The notes under the pieces were generated by a model. The model saw nothing but the letters and a program-made list of their open reading frames with translations. It searched no databases and was not told the origin of the DNA. The translations under genes were made by a program, and so were the position numbers. DNA of 64,000 nt, taken from contig CALFMO010000067.1 of the NCBI GenBank assembly GCA_937879855.1, forward strand, positions 62,001 through 126,000. The letters are read 5' to 3'. The stretch is from an uncultured Acidobacteriaceae bacterium (GTDB taxonomy: Bacteria; Acidobacteriota; Terriglobia; Terriglobales; Acidobacteriaceae). Below, piece by piece: positions 45,469 to 53,124 of the stretch. The number at the start of each line of letters is the position of its first letter. Positions within the stretch are counted from its first letter, which is position 1.

Positions 45469-45854
45469 GGCTTTTGCTGGACACTCATATCTGGCTATGG
45501 AGTTTGCGGGAGACCGGTCGCCTTGGCGTGGGAGTGCGTCAGGCGATGCGAAACGCGGAAAATGAACTTTGGCTTTCTTCCATCAGTACCTGGGAGGCAT
45601 TGATTCTGCATGAAAAGGGTCGCATCCATATTGTTGGAGACCTCGACGAGTGGGTCGCCGAGTCTACCGCGCCTTTCCTCGAAGCTCCACTAACCCATGA
45701 AATCGTCAGGTTCTCCCGCCTGCTTCCTCTGCCGCAACGCGATCCTGCTGACCGATTTCTGGCCGCCACAGCACATGTTCTCGGCCTCACTCTAGTAACA
45801 GCAGACGCAAACCTGTTAGGACTCGGGGACATTTCGACGTTGGCAAACCGCTGA
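45465..45854 (+). CDS. PIN-domain toxin (VapC-like)
   Basis: 129-residue PIN ribonuclease. RLLLDTHIWLWSL at the N-terminus carries the first catalytic Asp; a Glu follows in SISTWEALIL near residue 45. HEIVRFSRLLPLPQRDPADRFLAATA near 85-110 carries the remaining acidic residues, and VTADANLL lies near the end. It starts with TTG (45465) overlapping the antitoxin stop. It belongs to the PIN subfamily paired with Phd-type antitoxins. Confidence 0.9.
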   Translation: MRLLLDTHIWLWSLRETGRLGVGVRQAMRNAENELWLSSISTWEALILHEKGRIHIVGDLDEWVAESTAPFLEAPLTHEIVRFSRLLPLPQRDPADRFLAATAHVLGLTLVTADANLLGLGDISTLANR

Positions 45855-45932
45855 CGACTCGAAACCGCGTTGCATATATCATCTCGTTCAGCCTCTTTCT
45901 ATTGCCTTATCCGGTTACCCGGATTCCCCCGA

Positions 45933-45960
45933 TTGACGCGAGCGCGCGTTTCGTAATAAT
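45933..45960 (+). promoter_or_regulatory. Sigma-70 promoter of the candidate RNA gene
   Basis: TTGACG (45933-45938) and AATAAT (45955-45960) each match consensus at 5 of 6 positions, with 16-bp spacing. Transcription would start near 45966-45968. Confidence 0.6.
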
Positions 45961-45991
45961 CTGCACCCAACACCGGAAAGGAGGTGGTCGG

Positions 45992-46054
45992 ATGAAAAGT
46001 TCTGAAGGCAGTAGTAGATGTACTCAAAGACCAGGTGAGGTGGCTGAGACTTAG
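45992..46054 (+). CDS. Possible 20-residue peptide within the candidate RNA
   Basis: ATG at 45992 stands 8 nt after AAAGGAGGTG, the best ribosome-binding site in the window. The peptide begins MKSSEGSSRC and ends RPGEVAET before TAG. The stop codon lies in the stem of the 46051-46069 hairpin. It is not recognised, and whether it is translated or part of the RNA fold cannot be told from one sequence. Confidence 0.35.
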   Translation: MKSSEGSSRCTQRPGEVAET

Positions 46055-46233
46055 AGCGGGTTGCTCTAAGCGGGGCTTCGGGCGCAGTTTAGACCGGCGC
46101 CAGAAGCTACAGCCCGCACACTACCGGTGAATAAGGATTGGATCCGCCTGGCGCAGGTCGGTCAGGATCCCGGAGTCGCCGTAGAGGCCACGTAGAGTGA
46201 CCACCTCTTGGTCAATCCCAAACAGTCCACCGG

Positions 46234-46273
46234 ACGGCTCGCAGGTTTCGACTTGCGAGCCGTTTGTTTGTTT
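46234..46273 (+). terminator. Intrinsic terminator of the candidate RNA
   Basis: ACGGCTCGCA (46234-46243) and TGCGAGCCGT (46254-46263) form a perfect 10-bp stem with a 10-nt loop, followed by TTTGTTTGTTT. Confidence 0.85.
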
Positions 46274-46404
46274 CGTTCCCTTTAGTTTTCGGAACTCGCT
46301 TTCTCCTCACACGAGTTTCAGCGCAACTCCCATGCGCCTCCTGCTGTGTTACACTTTTTGATTCATACTGACAAACTGTTGCACGCAGGACGCCCAATCC
46401 AGAA

Positions 46405-46683
46405 ATGCTTCTTTCCAAAGAATATGTGGGCTATCTGGCCCGTGAAGTTACCAAGAAACTGATAGCTGGCAAGTTCATTGAGACCTCGGCCGTCCCCGCG
46501 GTAACCGAGCGAGTGAACGCTGCTCTGGTCGACGAGCTTTCGCTGGAGGACCGCATCAACGATGAAGTGCGCGTCATCCTCGAAGCCTACTCGGAAGAAA
46601 TGCAGAAGAGCGGGGCTAACTATCAGGAGATGTTTCGCAAAGTAAAATCGGAACTGGTGCGAAAATATAAGGCGGTGCTGTGA
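46405..46683 (+). CDS. DUF507 family protein, first copy
   Basis: 92 residues, LLSKEYVGYLAREVTKKLIAGKFIE..., all helical, with the C-terminal YQEMFRKVKSELVRKYKAVL. It matches the DUF507 family; the function is unknown. Its stop overlaps the start of a second DUF507 gene by 4 nt. Upstream lies the candidate RNA terminator, so it has its own promoter or depends on read-through. Confidence 0.85.
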   Translation: MLLSKEYVGYLAREVTKKLIAGKFIETSAVPAVTERVNAALVDELSLEDRINDEVRVILEAYSEEMQKSGANYQEMFRKVKSELVRKYKAVL

Positions 46684-46955
46684 GACTGAGCCGCGACAAA
46701 GTGAACGTGCTGGCCCGCGCGGTTTCAGAAGTGCTCAAGCAGATGGACGAGGTCGAGTTTATCGAAGACCCCAACACCATCCGTCAGGAGACGCGCAAGA
46801 TTCTCGAAGAGCTGCTTAATCAGGAAGCCCGAATCGACGTTGCCGCGCGGCAGAAAATCGAGAGCCAGAAACGCACCATCCTCGAAGGCTCGCAAGAGTG
46901 GGACATCCTCTACCGCAAGTACTACAACGAGGAAGTCAAAAAATTAGGCGTCTAA
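46680..46955 (+). CDS. DUF507 family protein, second copy
   Basis: 91 residues starting at GTG, RLSRDKVNVLARAVSEVLKQMDEVEFIED..., ending WDILYRKYYNEEVKKLGV. It is a diverged paralogue of the preceding gene, sharing the helical layout and the NVLA/GYLA N-terminal motif. Overlap by 4 nt implies coupled translation and perhaps a heteromer (inference). queG follows after 55 nt. Confidence 0.85.
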   Translation: MRLSRDKVNVLARAVSEVLKQMDEVEFIEDPNTIRQETRKILEELLNQEARIDVAARQKIESQKRTILEGSQEWDILYRKYYNEEVKKLGV

Positions 46956-47010
46956 CGCCCCCTTCCCGACTGGCAAGTCTTTGTCAGACAATCTTCCGCA
47001 GAGGTGATCG

Positions 47011-48090
47011 ATGGCAAGTCCCATCAGCGAGGTGAAAGCCATCGTCAAGCGCGTTGCCGAGGAGGCCGGCTTCGACGTCGCGGGCATCGCTCCCGCCACT
47101 GACGCGCCTGAACTTAAGAATTTCCCCGAGTGGATTGCCGCTGGCCATGCCGGCGAAATGAAATACATGGAAGCGCGCGATGATCGCGGCGATCTCAAGC
47201 GCGCTTCCCTCGCCCGCGTAGCGCCTTGGGCGCGCAGCGTGATCGTCTGTGCCATCAACTACAACACCGCGAATCCCTACTCGACTCAAATGCACGATTC
47301 CAGCCGCGGATGGATTTCGCGCTACGCGTGGAGCGACGATTACCACGACGCCGTCCTACACCGACTGCAGAAAGTGGAAGCCGCCCTACGCCAGGCTGTG
47401 CCCGCGGAATCACAACCGACGCTGACCACGCGCTCCTACGTTGATACAGGCCCGATCGTGGAGCGCGTTTTTGCCAAGTACGCGGGAGTCGGATGGCTGG
47501 GGAAGAACACTTGCATCATCAATCAGAAAAAAGGCTCGTGGCTTTTTCTAGGAGTGATCCTTACATCCCTCGAACTTGCGCCCGACATGCCCGCGCCCGA
47601 CCGCTGCGGCACCTGCACCCGCTGCATCGAGGCCTGCCCGACGGACGCGCTGCTGGGCCCGTACCAACTCGATTCCAACAAATGCATTGCCTACCTCACG
47701 ATCGAAAAACGCGGATCGATTCCGGAAGATCTTCGCGCTGGAATAGGCCGTCACGTTTTTGGCTGCGATATTTGTCAGGACGTCTGTCCGTGGAATCGCA
47801 AGGCGCCGGCTTCGAGCGCGCCTGAATTTCAACCTCGCGCCGGGTTAGTGAATCCCGCTCTTGCCTGGCTGGCAGAAATGTCTGCGGAAGAGTTTCGGCG
47901 CGCCTTCCGCGGATCGCCGATCCGCCGTACGAAGAGGTCAGGACTGCGCCGCAACGCCGCCATCGCGATGGGGAATAGTCGAAACCCGGAATTTTTGCCG
48001 GTGCTTGAGAAACTCATCAGCGATGAAGATGAATCTGTCGCTGAAAGCGCGCGCTGGGCGAGCACCCAATTGCGGACATCGCACAAATAA
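47011..48090 (+). CDS. queG: Epoxyqueuosine reductase
   Basis: Last step of queuosine synthesis in tRNA: reduces epoxyqueuosine using cobalamin and two [4Fe-4S] clusters. The cluster motifs are CGTCTRCIEACP near residue 201 and CDICQDVCPWN near 253, with a further Cys in NKCIAYLTIEKRG. The N-terminal catalytic domain contains MKYMEARDDRGDLKRASLARVAPWARSVIV. HEAT-like repeats end the protein (RRNAAIAMGNSRNPEFLPVLEKLI). GAGGTGAT precedes the ATG. Confidence 0.95.
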   Translation: MASPISEVKAIVKRVAEEAGFDVAGIAPATDAPELKNFPEWIAAGHAGEMKYMEARDDRGDLKRASLARVAPWARSVIVCAINYNTANPYSTQMHDSSRGWISRYAWSDDYHDAVLHRLQKVEAALRQAVPAESQPTLTTRSYVDTGPIVERVFAKYAGVGWLGKNTCIINQKKGSWLFLGVILTSLELAPDMPAPDRCGTCTRCIEACPTDALLGPYQLDSNKCIAYLTIEKRGSIPEDLRAGIGRHVFGCDICQDVCPWNRKAPASSAPEFQPRAGLVNPALAWLAEMSAEEFRRAFRGSPIRRTKRSGLRRNAAIAMGNSRNPEFLPVLEKLISDEDESVAESARWASTQLRTSHK

Positions 48091-48251
48091 CCATACCACC
48101 CAGAACAGCGCCATATTCGTTTTATGTTCGCCTATTCTCATCCTGAGAATTAGGCACTTCCGTAACTGGCCCTTGCGATTACCAGCAACTAATCTTGGAT
48201 GAAAGGGTTCTTAATTAGTGGGTTTAAACCGAGCCGTCTGGGGGGAGCATA

Positions 48252-49613
48252 TTGTCACGCCACATTCAGTCTATGCGGCGCGTTTTCATTAAGTTAGCCG
48301 TCATGATTTTGGCTTCTGCCTCCTTGGCGGGCGCCTCTGCAACGCTGCTTCTGGAAGAACCCTACGGCAGGATGGGATTCTTTACAGCGACTGGTCATGC
48401 AGCCGTGTATTTATCCGGCGTTTGCGCAGACACTCCCCTCCGCCTCCGTCGATGTGCACCCGGCGAAACCGGCGTTGTGATCAGCCGCTATGACGAGGTT
48501 GCTGGGCATGACTGGATTGCGATTCCCTTAATCCCGTACCTTTACGCAGTCGAACGTCCGGAAGACGTGCCGCTGTTTGCGAATGCGAAAATGGCCGCCT
48601 TCCTGCGGGATCGCTACCGCCGTAAATATCTGGAAGATATTGCCCCCGACAAGACTAACGGTGAAACTCCCGGCGGAAACTGGTACCAGCTGGTCGGTTC
48701 GTCCTACGATCGCACAATTTACGGCTTCGACATTGAGACCACTCCGGAGCAGGACGATGCCTTGATTCGCAAGTTGAATGCCTCGCCGAACCGATCTCAT
48801 TTTCATCTGGTCTCGAACAACTGCGCCGACTTCGCCAAAGGCGTGCTGAACTTCTACTACCCGAAATCGCTGCACCGCAGTCTGGTCGCCGATATTGGCA
48901 TCACGACGCCGAAACAGATTGCGAAGATGCTGACCAAGTACAGTGCCCGGCATCCTGAGCTGCAGTTTTCGCGCATCATCATTTCGCAGGTGCCCGGCAG
49001 CATGCCGCGCAGTACAAACGTGCACGGTGTCGTCGAATCGTTCTTCAAAGCCAAAAAGTACATCGTGCCTAGTGTAGTGGTCAGCCCCATCTTCGCCGGA
49101 TGTGTCGCGGCGGCATACGTTGGCACTGGCGCCGGCCACTTCGAACCGGCGCGCGGCGCTCTGGTGTTCGTGGTGGGAGGCGAACCAGAACGGCCGATGG
49201 GCGCTGAAGATCGCCGGGCTTATCAGTTGCAACTGAAGCATTTTCTGGCTGGCGCCTATCCCGAACGGCCGGGACGAAAGGTCGACAAGGCGTGGGCGAG
49301 AGTGCAATCGAAGGCCAAGACCGCCGTTGACGATCAGGGCCGCCCGGTTCTTGATATGAGGGTTGGCGAGAGTCTAGTACAGGTTGGCGCGACGGCCGAC
49401 AACGTCCTGAGCAGTAACGCTTCGCCCGAAATGATGCGTCAGCTGCTTGAGGCACGCCTCCAGGCTGAGTTACGACAATCGCGGCACGGCCTCTCAGAAT
49501 CCGAAGTGACCCGCGACTGGGAACTGCTGCAGAAGACGATGGCGGAGACTGATTCCCCGGTTGCGACTCACATCTCCCTCCGCTCCGAGAATATTCGCGG
49601 CAACCGGCCGTAA
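48252..49613 (+). CDS. Exported protein with LRAT/NlpC-like permuted papain motif
   Basis: TTG start with GGGGGGAGC 7 nt upstream. Signal peptide (FIKLAVMILASASLAGASA). An early His in FFTATGHAAVYLSGVCAD near residue 54 and a later Cys in HFHLVSNNCADFAKGVLNFYYP near 187 give the His-before-Cys order of circularly permuted papain folds (YiiX, LRAT, DUF4105-like). A cysteine hydrolase or acyltransferase acting in the envelope is plausible. The C-terminal 200 residues are unrecognised. An in-frame ATG at 48273 is an alternative start. Confidence 0.65.
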   Translation: MSRHIQSMRRVFIKLAVMILASASLAGASATLLLEEPYGRMGFFTATGHAAVYLSGVCADTPLRLRRCAPGETGVVISRYDEVAGHDWIAIPLIPYLYAVERPEDVPLFANAKMAAFLRDRYRRKYLEDIAPDKTNGETPGGNWYQLVGSSYDRTIYGFDIETTPEQDDALIRKLNASPNRSHFHLVSNNCADFAKGVLNFYYPKSLHRSLVADIGITTPKQIAKMLTKYSARHPELQFSRIIISQVPGSMPRSTNVHGVVESFFKAKKYIVPSVVVSPIFAGCVAAAYVGTGAGHFEPARGALVFVVGGEPERPMGAEDRRAYQLQLKHFLAGAYPERPGRKVDKAWARVQSKAKTAVDDQGRPVLDMRVGESLVQVGATADNVLSSNASPEMMRQLLEARLQAELRQSRHGLSESEVTRDWELLQKTMAETDSPVATHISLRSENIRGNRP

Positions 49614-49650
49614 CTGACGGACTGGTCAATGGCCTAGAGCAGCAAAGGAA

Positions 49651-49677
49651 AAGGCCGCACCCTCAGGAGGCGGCCTT
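49651..49677. terminator. Shared terminator of convergent genes
   Basis: AAGGCCGC and GCGGCCTT form a perfect 8-bp stem with an 11-nt loop. On the minus strand it is followed by TTCCTTT, serving 49700-50536; on the plus strand it lies about 38 nt after the previous stop. Confidence 0.7.
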
Positions 49678-49699
49678 GAATGTTCTTATCGTTACTTCG

Positions 49700-50536
49700 T
49701 TACTTTTGTTCCTGCGGGGGTGGCGCCGGAACGGCTGCGCCCGGCACGTTCGGTTGTCCTTGCTGTTGCTGCTGCAGTTGCAACTGACGCTGCTGCATCT
49801 CCTGTAGCATCTGCTGCGGCGTTTTTACGGCGGGCTGATCGGAAGAGGAAGGCTGCTGCTGTTGCTGTTGTTGTTCCGCTTCGGCGGCAGCCTGGTCTGC
49901 GGCGTCATCCGTATCGTCGTTCGCGGCATTCGCCTCGGGTTGTGGCAATCTCGCCCCCGGATTTCCGGTGTGCGGTCCGATTCCCGCTTGCGGCTGTTCT
50001 GCGATTGCAGGGCTATTCGAGCCGCCATTTTCCTGCGGACTTTTTGCCACCAGCACCACTCGCGTCAGCACGGAATTGTCTGCCGGAGACCCCAGCAGCA
50101 CATAGTTGAACCGTGATCCATTCAAAAGTTCGGCGATGACTTCCCGCGCTGGGCCCGGGCCCAGATGAGTGACCACACGCTCGGTCGCAGGCGGAATTTC
50201 AATCTCCGCCCCGGTCTGTTTGCGTACGGCGCGCAGGATGTCGCCCAAGGTCGAGTTGGGCGCGACAATCGTCAACTGCGAATTCTGATAACTGACCTGC
50301 GGCGGTACGGGTGCCATCGAATCCAGAGGCATCGGCTGTACAGGCCCGGTTGGTCCAGAGGGTAAGAGAGGTAGCTGTGGCTTTTGGGCTTTCTTCGTCT
50401 TGGTCTTGTTTGTCGTCTTGTGGTGCTCGCTCTGCGTGGTATCCGCACTCGCCGGGCCCACGACCCCAAGACATAACGCTCCCAAGCACAGGACAACGGT
50501 TCCAGCACGCCTACCGAATTTTCGTCCCGAGCTCAT
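49700..50536 (-). CDS. Exported STN-like, Gln-rich protein
   Basis: Signal peptide (AGTVVLCLGALCLGVVGPASA), a Lys/Thr-rich linker, then a domain of about 75 residues. This domain (VSYQNSQLTIVAPNSTLGDILRAVRKQTGAEIEIPP...VVTHLGPGPAREVIAELLNGSRFNYVLLG) resembles the secretin/TonB N-terminal (STN) fold. The last 100 residues are disordered, with long Gln runs and a Pro-rich end. No secretin barrel follows. It may be a partner of a secretion pore or transducer, but this is inference. Confidence 0.7.
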   Translation of the reverse strand: MSSGRKFGRRAGTVVLCLGALCLGVVGPASADTTQSEHHKTTNKTKTKKAQKPQLPLLPSGPTGPVQPMPLDSMAPVPPQVSYQNSQLTIVAPNSTLGDILRAVRKQTGAEIEIPPATERVVTHLGPGPAREVIAELLNGSRFNYVLLGSPADNSVLTRVVLVAKSPQENGGSNSPAIAEQPQAGIGPHTGNPGARLPQPEANAANDDTDDAADQAAAEAEQQQQQQQPSSSDQPAVKTPQQMLQEMQQRQLQLQQQQQGQPNVPGAAVPAPPPQEQK

Positions 50537-50822
50537 CCTAACTCCTCAGGCGGTTGCTTTAGGGGAACACCGCAAGACCGACTCATGCCGATTTTATCAT
50601 CGCTACGACGTTAAGAAACCGGCGGAAATAGACCCACCGGATGGAACGATAGAGCCCAGAGTTCTTGCAGTGGTTGCGGACGTGGCCCGGAAATCTTGAG
50701 ATTCTCGAACTGGATTGCAGTCAACCATTTCGGTCGGGGCTAAATCTTAACAGGGTAAGGCTAAAGGGGCGTAAACTGAACCCAGCCTTGTCAACTCGAT
50801 GAAAGTAAAGGCGGAGTTCAAA

Positions 50823-51824
50823 ATGAACCTGGTCCGCAGCCTCACCCCCGCTCTGTGGATTGCCCTGTCTGCCCTGGCATTGTCACCTTTGAGCACCCAT
50901 GCGCAGAGCTGTCAGACCTCGGCCGATCTGGACGATTCCACCCGGAACGCCATCACAGCCGCTGGGCAACGCTATTTTGGCATGGCTGCGAAGGGCGACG
51001 TGGCATCGATGCGCCAGAATTCCATCCCTAGCCTCGCTTCCGATTTCGGCGGGATCGAGGCCACGGTGAAAGACCACGAGCGCGATCTGGCGGCTGCCCA
51101 GGCAACGCTGAAAGGCGTCTTTCTGCTCGACGGTTCCACTCCTTCGCCGCACGCCGAGTTTTACTGCGGAGTGTTCGGTAAAACCGGCCAGACCGCAAAC
51201 AGCGCCGTCTTCTACCTCGACAATCTCCCGGCCGGCAAGTATGGCGTGGTTCTCTTCGACGCCAATTCACCGCAAGGCCGAACCATGTTTTCCCTGATTC
51301 TCCAGCAGGAGGGAACGGACTGGAAATTGGGAGGCCTCTACGTCAAGTCTGCCCAAGTCGCGGGCCACGACAGCGAGTGGTTTCTGGCCCGCGCGCGCGA
51401 ATACAAGACCAAGGGGCAGCTGCATAACGCATGGTTTTTCTTCACGCAGGCGCGCCTGCTGGTATCCCCGCTCCCGTTTATGGGGACGCTGGCCACCGAC
51501 AAGATCGCGGACGAGGCGCAGAGCACGCAGCCGCCCGACCTGCCCGTGGGAAAAACGGTTGACCTTCCGGCTGGAACCGCTACTTACAAGCTGATCTCGA
51601 TCTTCCCGCAACCCGTGGGGAACGATCTCGATTTGATCGTAAAGTATCAGGCTGCGGATATCTCAAACTCTAACCAGACCTATTCAGGAAACGTGGCTGT
51701 TATCAAGGCGATCGCCAACAAGTATCCAGAAGTGCGCGGCGCCTTTGCGGCCATCGTGGCCCGTGCCGTTGACCCGACTGGGCGCGACTACGGAACACTG
51801 CTGGCAATGAAGGACATTAAATAG
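50823..51824 (+). CDS. Exported protein of unknown function
   Basis: Signal peptide (SLTPALWIALSALALSPLSTHAQ) followed by a domain with CQTSADLDDSTRNAITAAGQRYFGMAAKGDVASM near residue 30. The rest is a mixed alpha/beta region with a TPR-like helix pair WFLARAREYKTKGQLHNAWFFFTQARLL near 190. The ATG at 50823 follows GGCGGAG at 7 nt and is preferred to the ATG at 50799. I do not recognise the family. Confidence 0.65.
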   Translation: MNLVRSLTPALWIALSALALSPLSTHAQSCQTSADLDDSTRNAITAAGQRYFGMAAKGDVASMRQNSIPSLASDFGGIEATVKDHERDLAAAQATLKGVFLLDGSTPSPHAEFYCGVFGKTGQTANSAVFYLDNLPAGKYGVVLFDANSPQGRTMFSLILQQEGTDWKLGGLYVKSAQVAGHDSEWFLARAREYKTKGQLHNAWFFFTQARLLVSPLPFMGTLATDKIADEAQSTQPPDLPVGKTVDLPAGTATYKLISIFPQPVGNDLDLIVKYQAADISNSNQTYSGNVAVIKAIANKYPEVRGAFAAIVARAVDPTGRDYGTLLAMKDIK

Positions 51825-51840
51825 CGGTTGCCAACTCTGC

Positions 51841-53124
51841 TTAACTCTGCGTGACTTGCTCCAACGTGCACTCTTTAGGATCTTTGTCGTCGCGCAATCC
51901 TAAGAATACGGGAGCGCGCAGCTTTGGACCGCTGCCTGTGTTGGCTCCGCCGGTCCACTCCGCAAATTCGATTTCGGCTACTAACTCCGGCTTGACGAAA
52001 CTCACCTTGCGGAGCGCGTCGACGTCGCCGTAAAACGGATTCCTGTTCGTCTCCAACTTCTCCAATACCTTCGCAATCTCGCCCAGCGATTTCTGATTGA
52101 AACCGCTGCCTGCCTGCCCCACGTGAATCAACCGACTCTGCTTGTCATACAGCCCGAGTACGAGCGAGCCAAAGTGCGTTCGACTGCCCTTGGTTTCCGT
52201 GTATCCACCGATGACCGCCTCCAGGCGATGTCGAATCTTGATCTTGAGCCACTCGCTGCTGCGGCGCTCTTCATAGCAACTGCTACGAAGTTTCGCGACA
52301 ATTCCCTCCAGACCTTTGTTTCGAGCGATCTCAAACAGCGCTTTGCCGCGTTCCTCGAAGTGATCGGAATACCGCACCCCGTCGCCCGTCACCAGCACCG
52401 AGGCCAGCTTGCGCTTACGTTCTTCCAGTGGCACGCGCCGCCAGTCATAGCCATCCAGGTAGAGCAGATCAAAGGCGTAATAGAGAACTGGAACATCTGC
52501 ATTTCCCGCCGCGTGCTGTCGCCCGGGACGGAAGCCTGTGCGCTGCTGCATCAGACTGAACGAAGCCTTTCCCTGCTCATCGAGCGCCACAACTTCGCCG
52601 TCGAGAATCGCAGTCTTCGCCTTGATGAGTTGGGCCATGTCCTTTAACTCCGGATAGCGCGCTGTCAGGTCGTTCTGATTGCGCGAAACCAGCCGCACCT
52701 TGCCGTTTTCGATGAACGCCACCGCGCGATAGCCGTCCCACTTGATCTCAAACAGCCATTCCGCCCCGTCAAACGGCTCCGTGATCGACTCCGCGAGCAT
52801 GGGATAGATGGCGGAGGGCATCGGCCGCTTTACCGGCGTCCCCAACGACGAAGCTTGAACCACAGAGGACGGAGAGGGCGCCGCAGAGGTTTTCGAGCTG
52901 GTCTTAGATTTGGAAACAGATGAAGATGGGTTTTCCGCAGCCGCTACGCGCTTTTTTTCGTTTTTCTCCGCGTGCTCAGTGGGGGGTTCTTTGCGTTCTC
53001 GGCGGTTGGCGGTTGCTTTTTTTTTACCCCTGCAGCCGCAGATTTTTTCTGATCGAGCCTGGCCACCGCATCGGCCAACCATGCCGCCTTCAATTTTCCG
53101 CGACCTGTAGGCCGACTCTTCCAC
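51841..53124 (-). CDS. ligD: LigD ATP-dependent DNA ligase domain (3' part of split gene)
   Basis: ATP-dependent ligase of the bacterial non-homologous end-joining type. The adenylation motif FEIKWDGYRAVAF (active Lys) lies near residue 125. DGEVVALDEQGKASFSLMQQR follows near 172, GLEGIVAKLRSSCYEERRSSEWLKIK near 265, and a C-terminal OB domain to LRDDKDPKECTL. Up to about residue 100 the sequence is a Lys/Glu/Ser-rich linker derived partly from repeats (52855-52890). The proper N-terminus is the 3'-phosphoesterase part in another frame (52944-53738); the frames join at the A9 run at 53017-53025. No Ku gene is present here. Confidence 0.85.
   Translation of the reverse strand: MEESAYRSRKIEGGMVGRCGGQARSEKICGCRGKKKATANRRERKEPPTEHAEKNEKKRVAAAENPSSSVSKSKTSSKTSAAPSPSSVVQASSLGTPVKRPMPSAIYPMLAESITEPFDGAEWLFEIKWDGYRAVAFIENGKVRLVSRNQNDLTARYPELKDMAQLIKAKTAILDGEVVALDEQGKASFSLMQQRTGFRPGRQHAAGNADVPVLYYAFDLLYLDGYDWRRVPLEERKRKLASVLVTGDGVRYSDHFEERGKALFEIARNKGLEGIVAKLRSSCYEERRSSEWLKIKIRHRLEAVIGGYTETKGSRTHFGSLVLGLYDKQSRLIHVGQAGSGFNQKSLGEIAKVLEKLETNRNPFYGDVDALRKVSFVKPELVAEIEFAEWTGGANTGSGPKLRAPVFLGLRDDKDPKECTLEQVTQS
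52855..52890 (+). repeat. 'Accacagagg' repeat in the LigD linker
   Basis: TTGAACCACAGAGGACGGAG with CGCCGCAGAGG downstream is similar to dispersed sequences at 573-665 and 53752-53764. It is translated inside the linker between the two LigD domains. Confidence 0.5.

Larger units (their letters stand above)
45966..46273 (+). ncRNA. Candidate structured RNA gene with internal 20-codon ORF
   Basis: About 305 nt bounded by a good promoter and an intrinsic terminator, between a TA pair and DUF507 genes. Closing helix: GAGGTGGTC (45981-45989) pairs with GACCACCTC (46199-46207), extendable by G-U and A-U pairs. This buries a perfect Shine-Dalgarno (AAAGGAGGTG). Inner elements are the perfect hairpin TTAGAGC-gggtt-GCTCTAA (46051-46069) and a two-part helix. 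In that helix GACC/GCGCCAG (46092-46103) pairs with CTGGCGC/GGTC (46148-46163). It does not resemble tmRNA, RNase P, SRP or 6S RNA motifs that I know. It could be a regulatory RNA, a small-peptide mRNA, or a 5' leader. Confidence 0.55.

Noticed and set aside
45978..45990. AAAGGAGGTGGTC resembling the complement of the 16S rRNA 3' end
   Set aside because: It is only a strong Shine-Dalgarno; no other rRNA sequence is nearby.
45966..46273. Known housekeeping RNA (tmRNA, RNase P RNA, SRP RNA, 6S RNA)
   Set aside because: None of the conserved sequence blocks of these RNAs that I know is present; the region is therefore listed as an unknown candidate.
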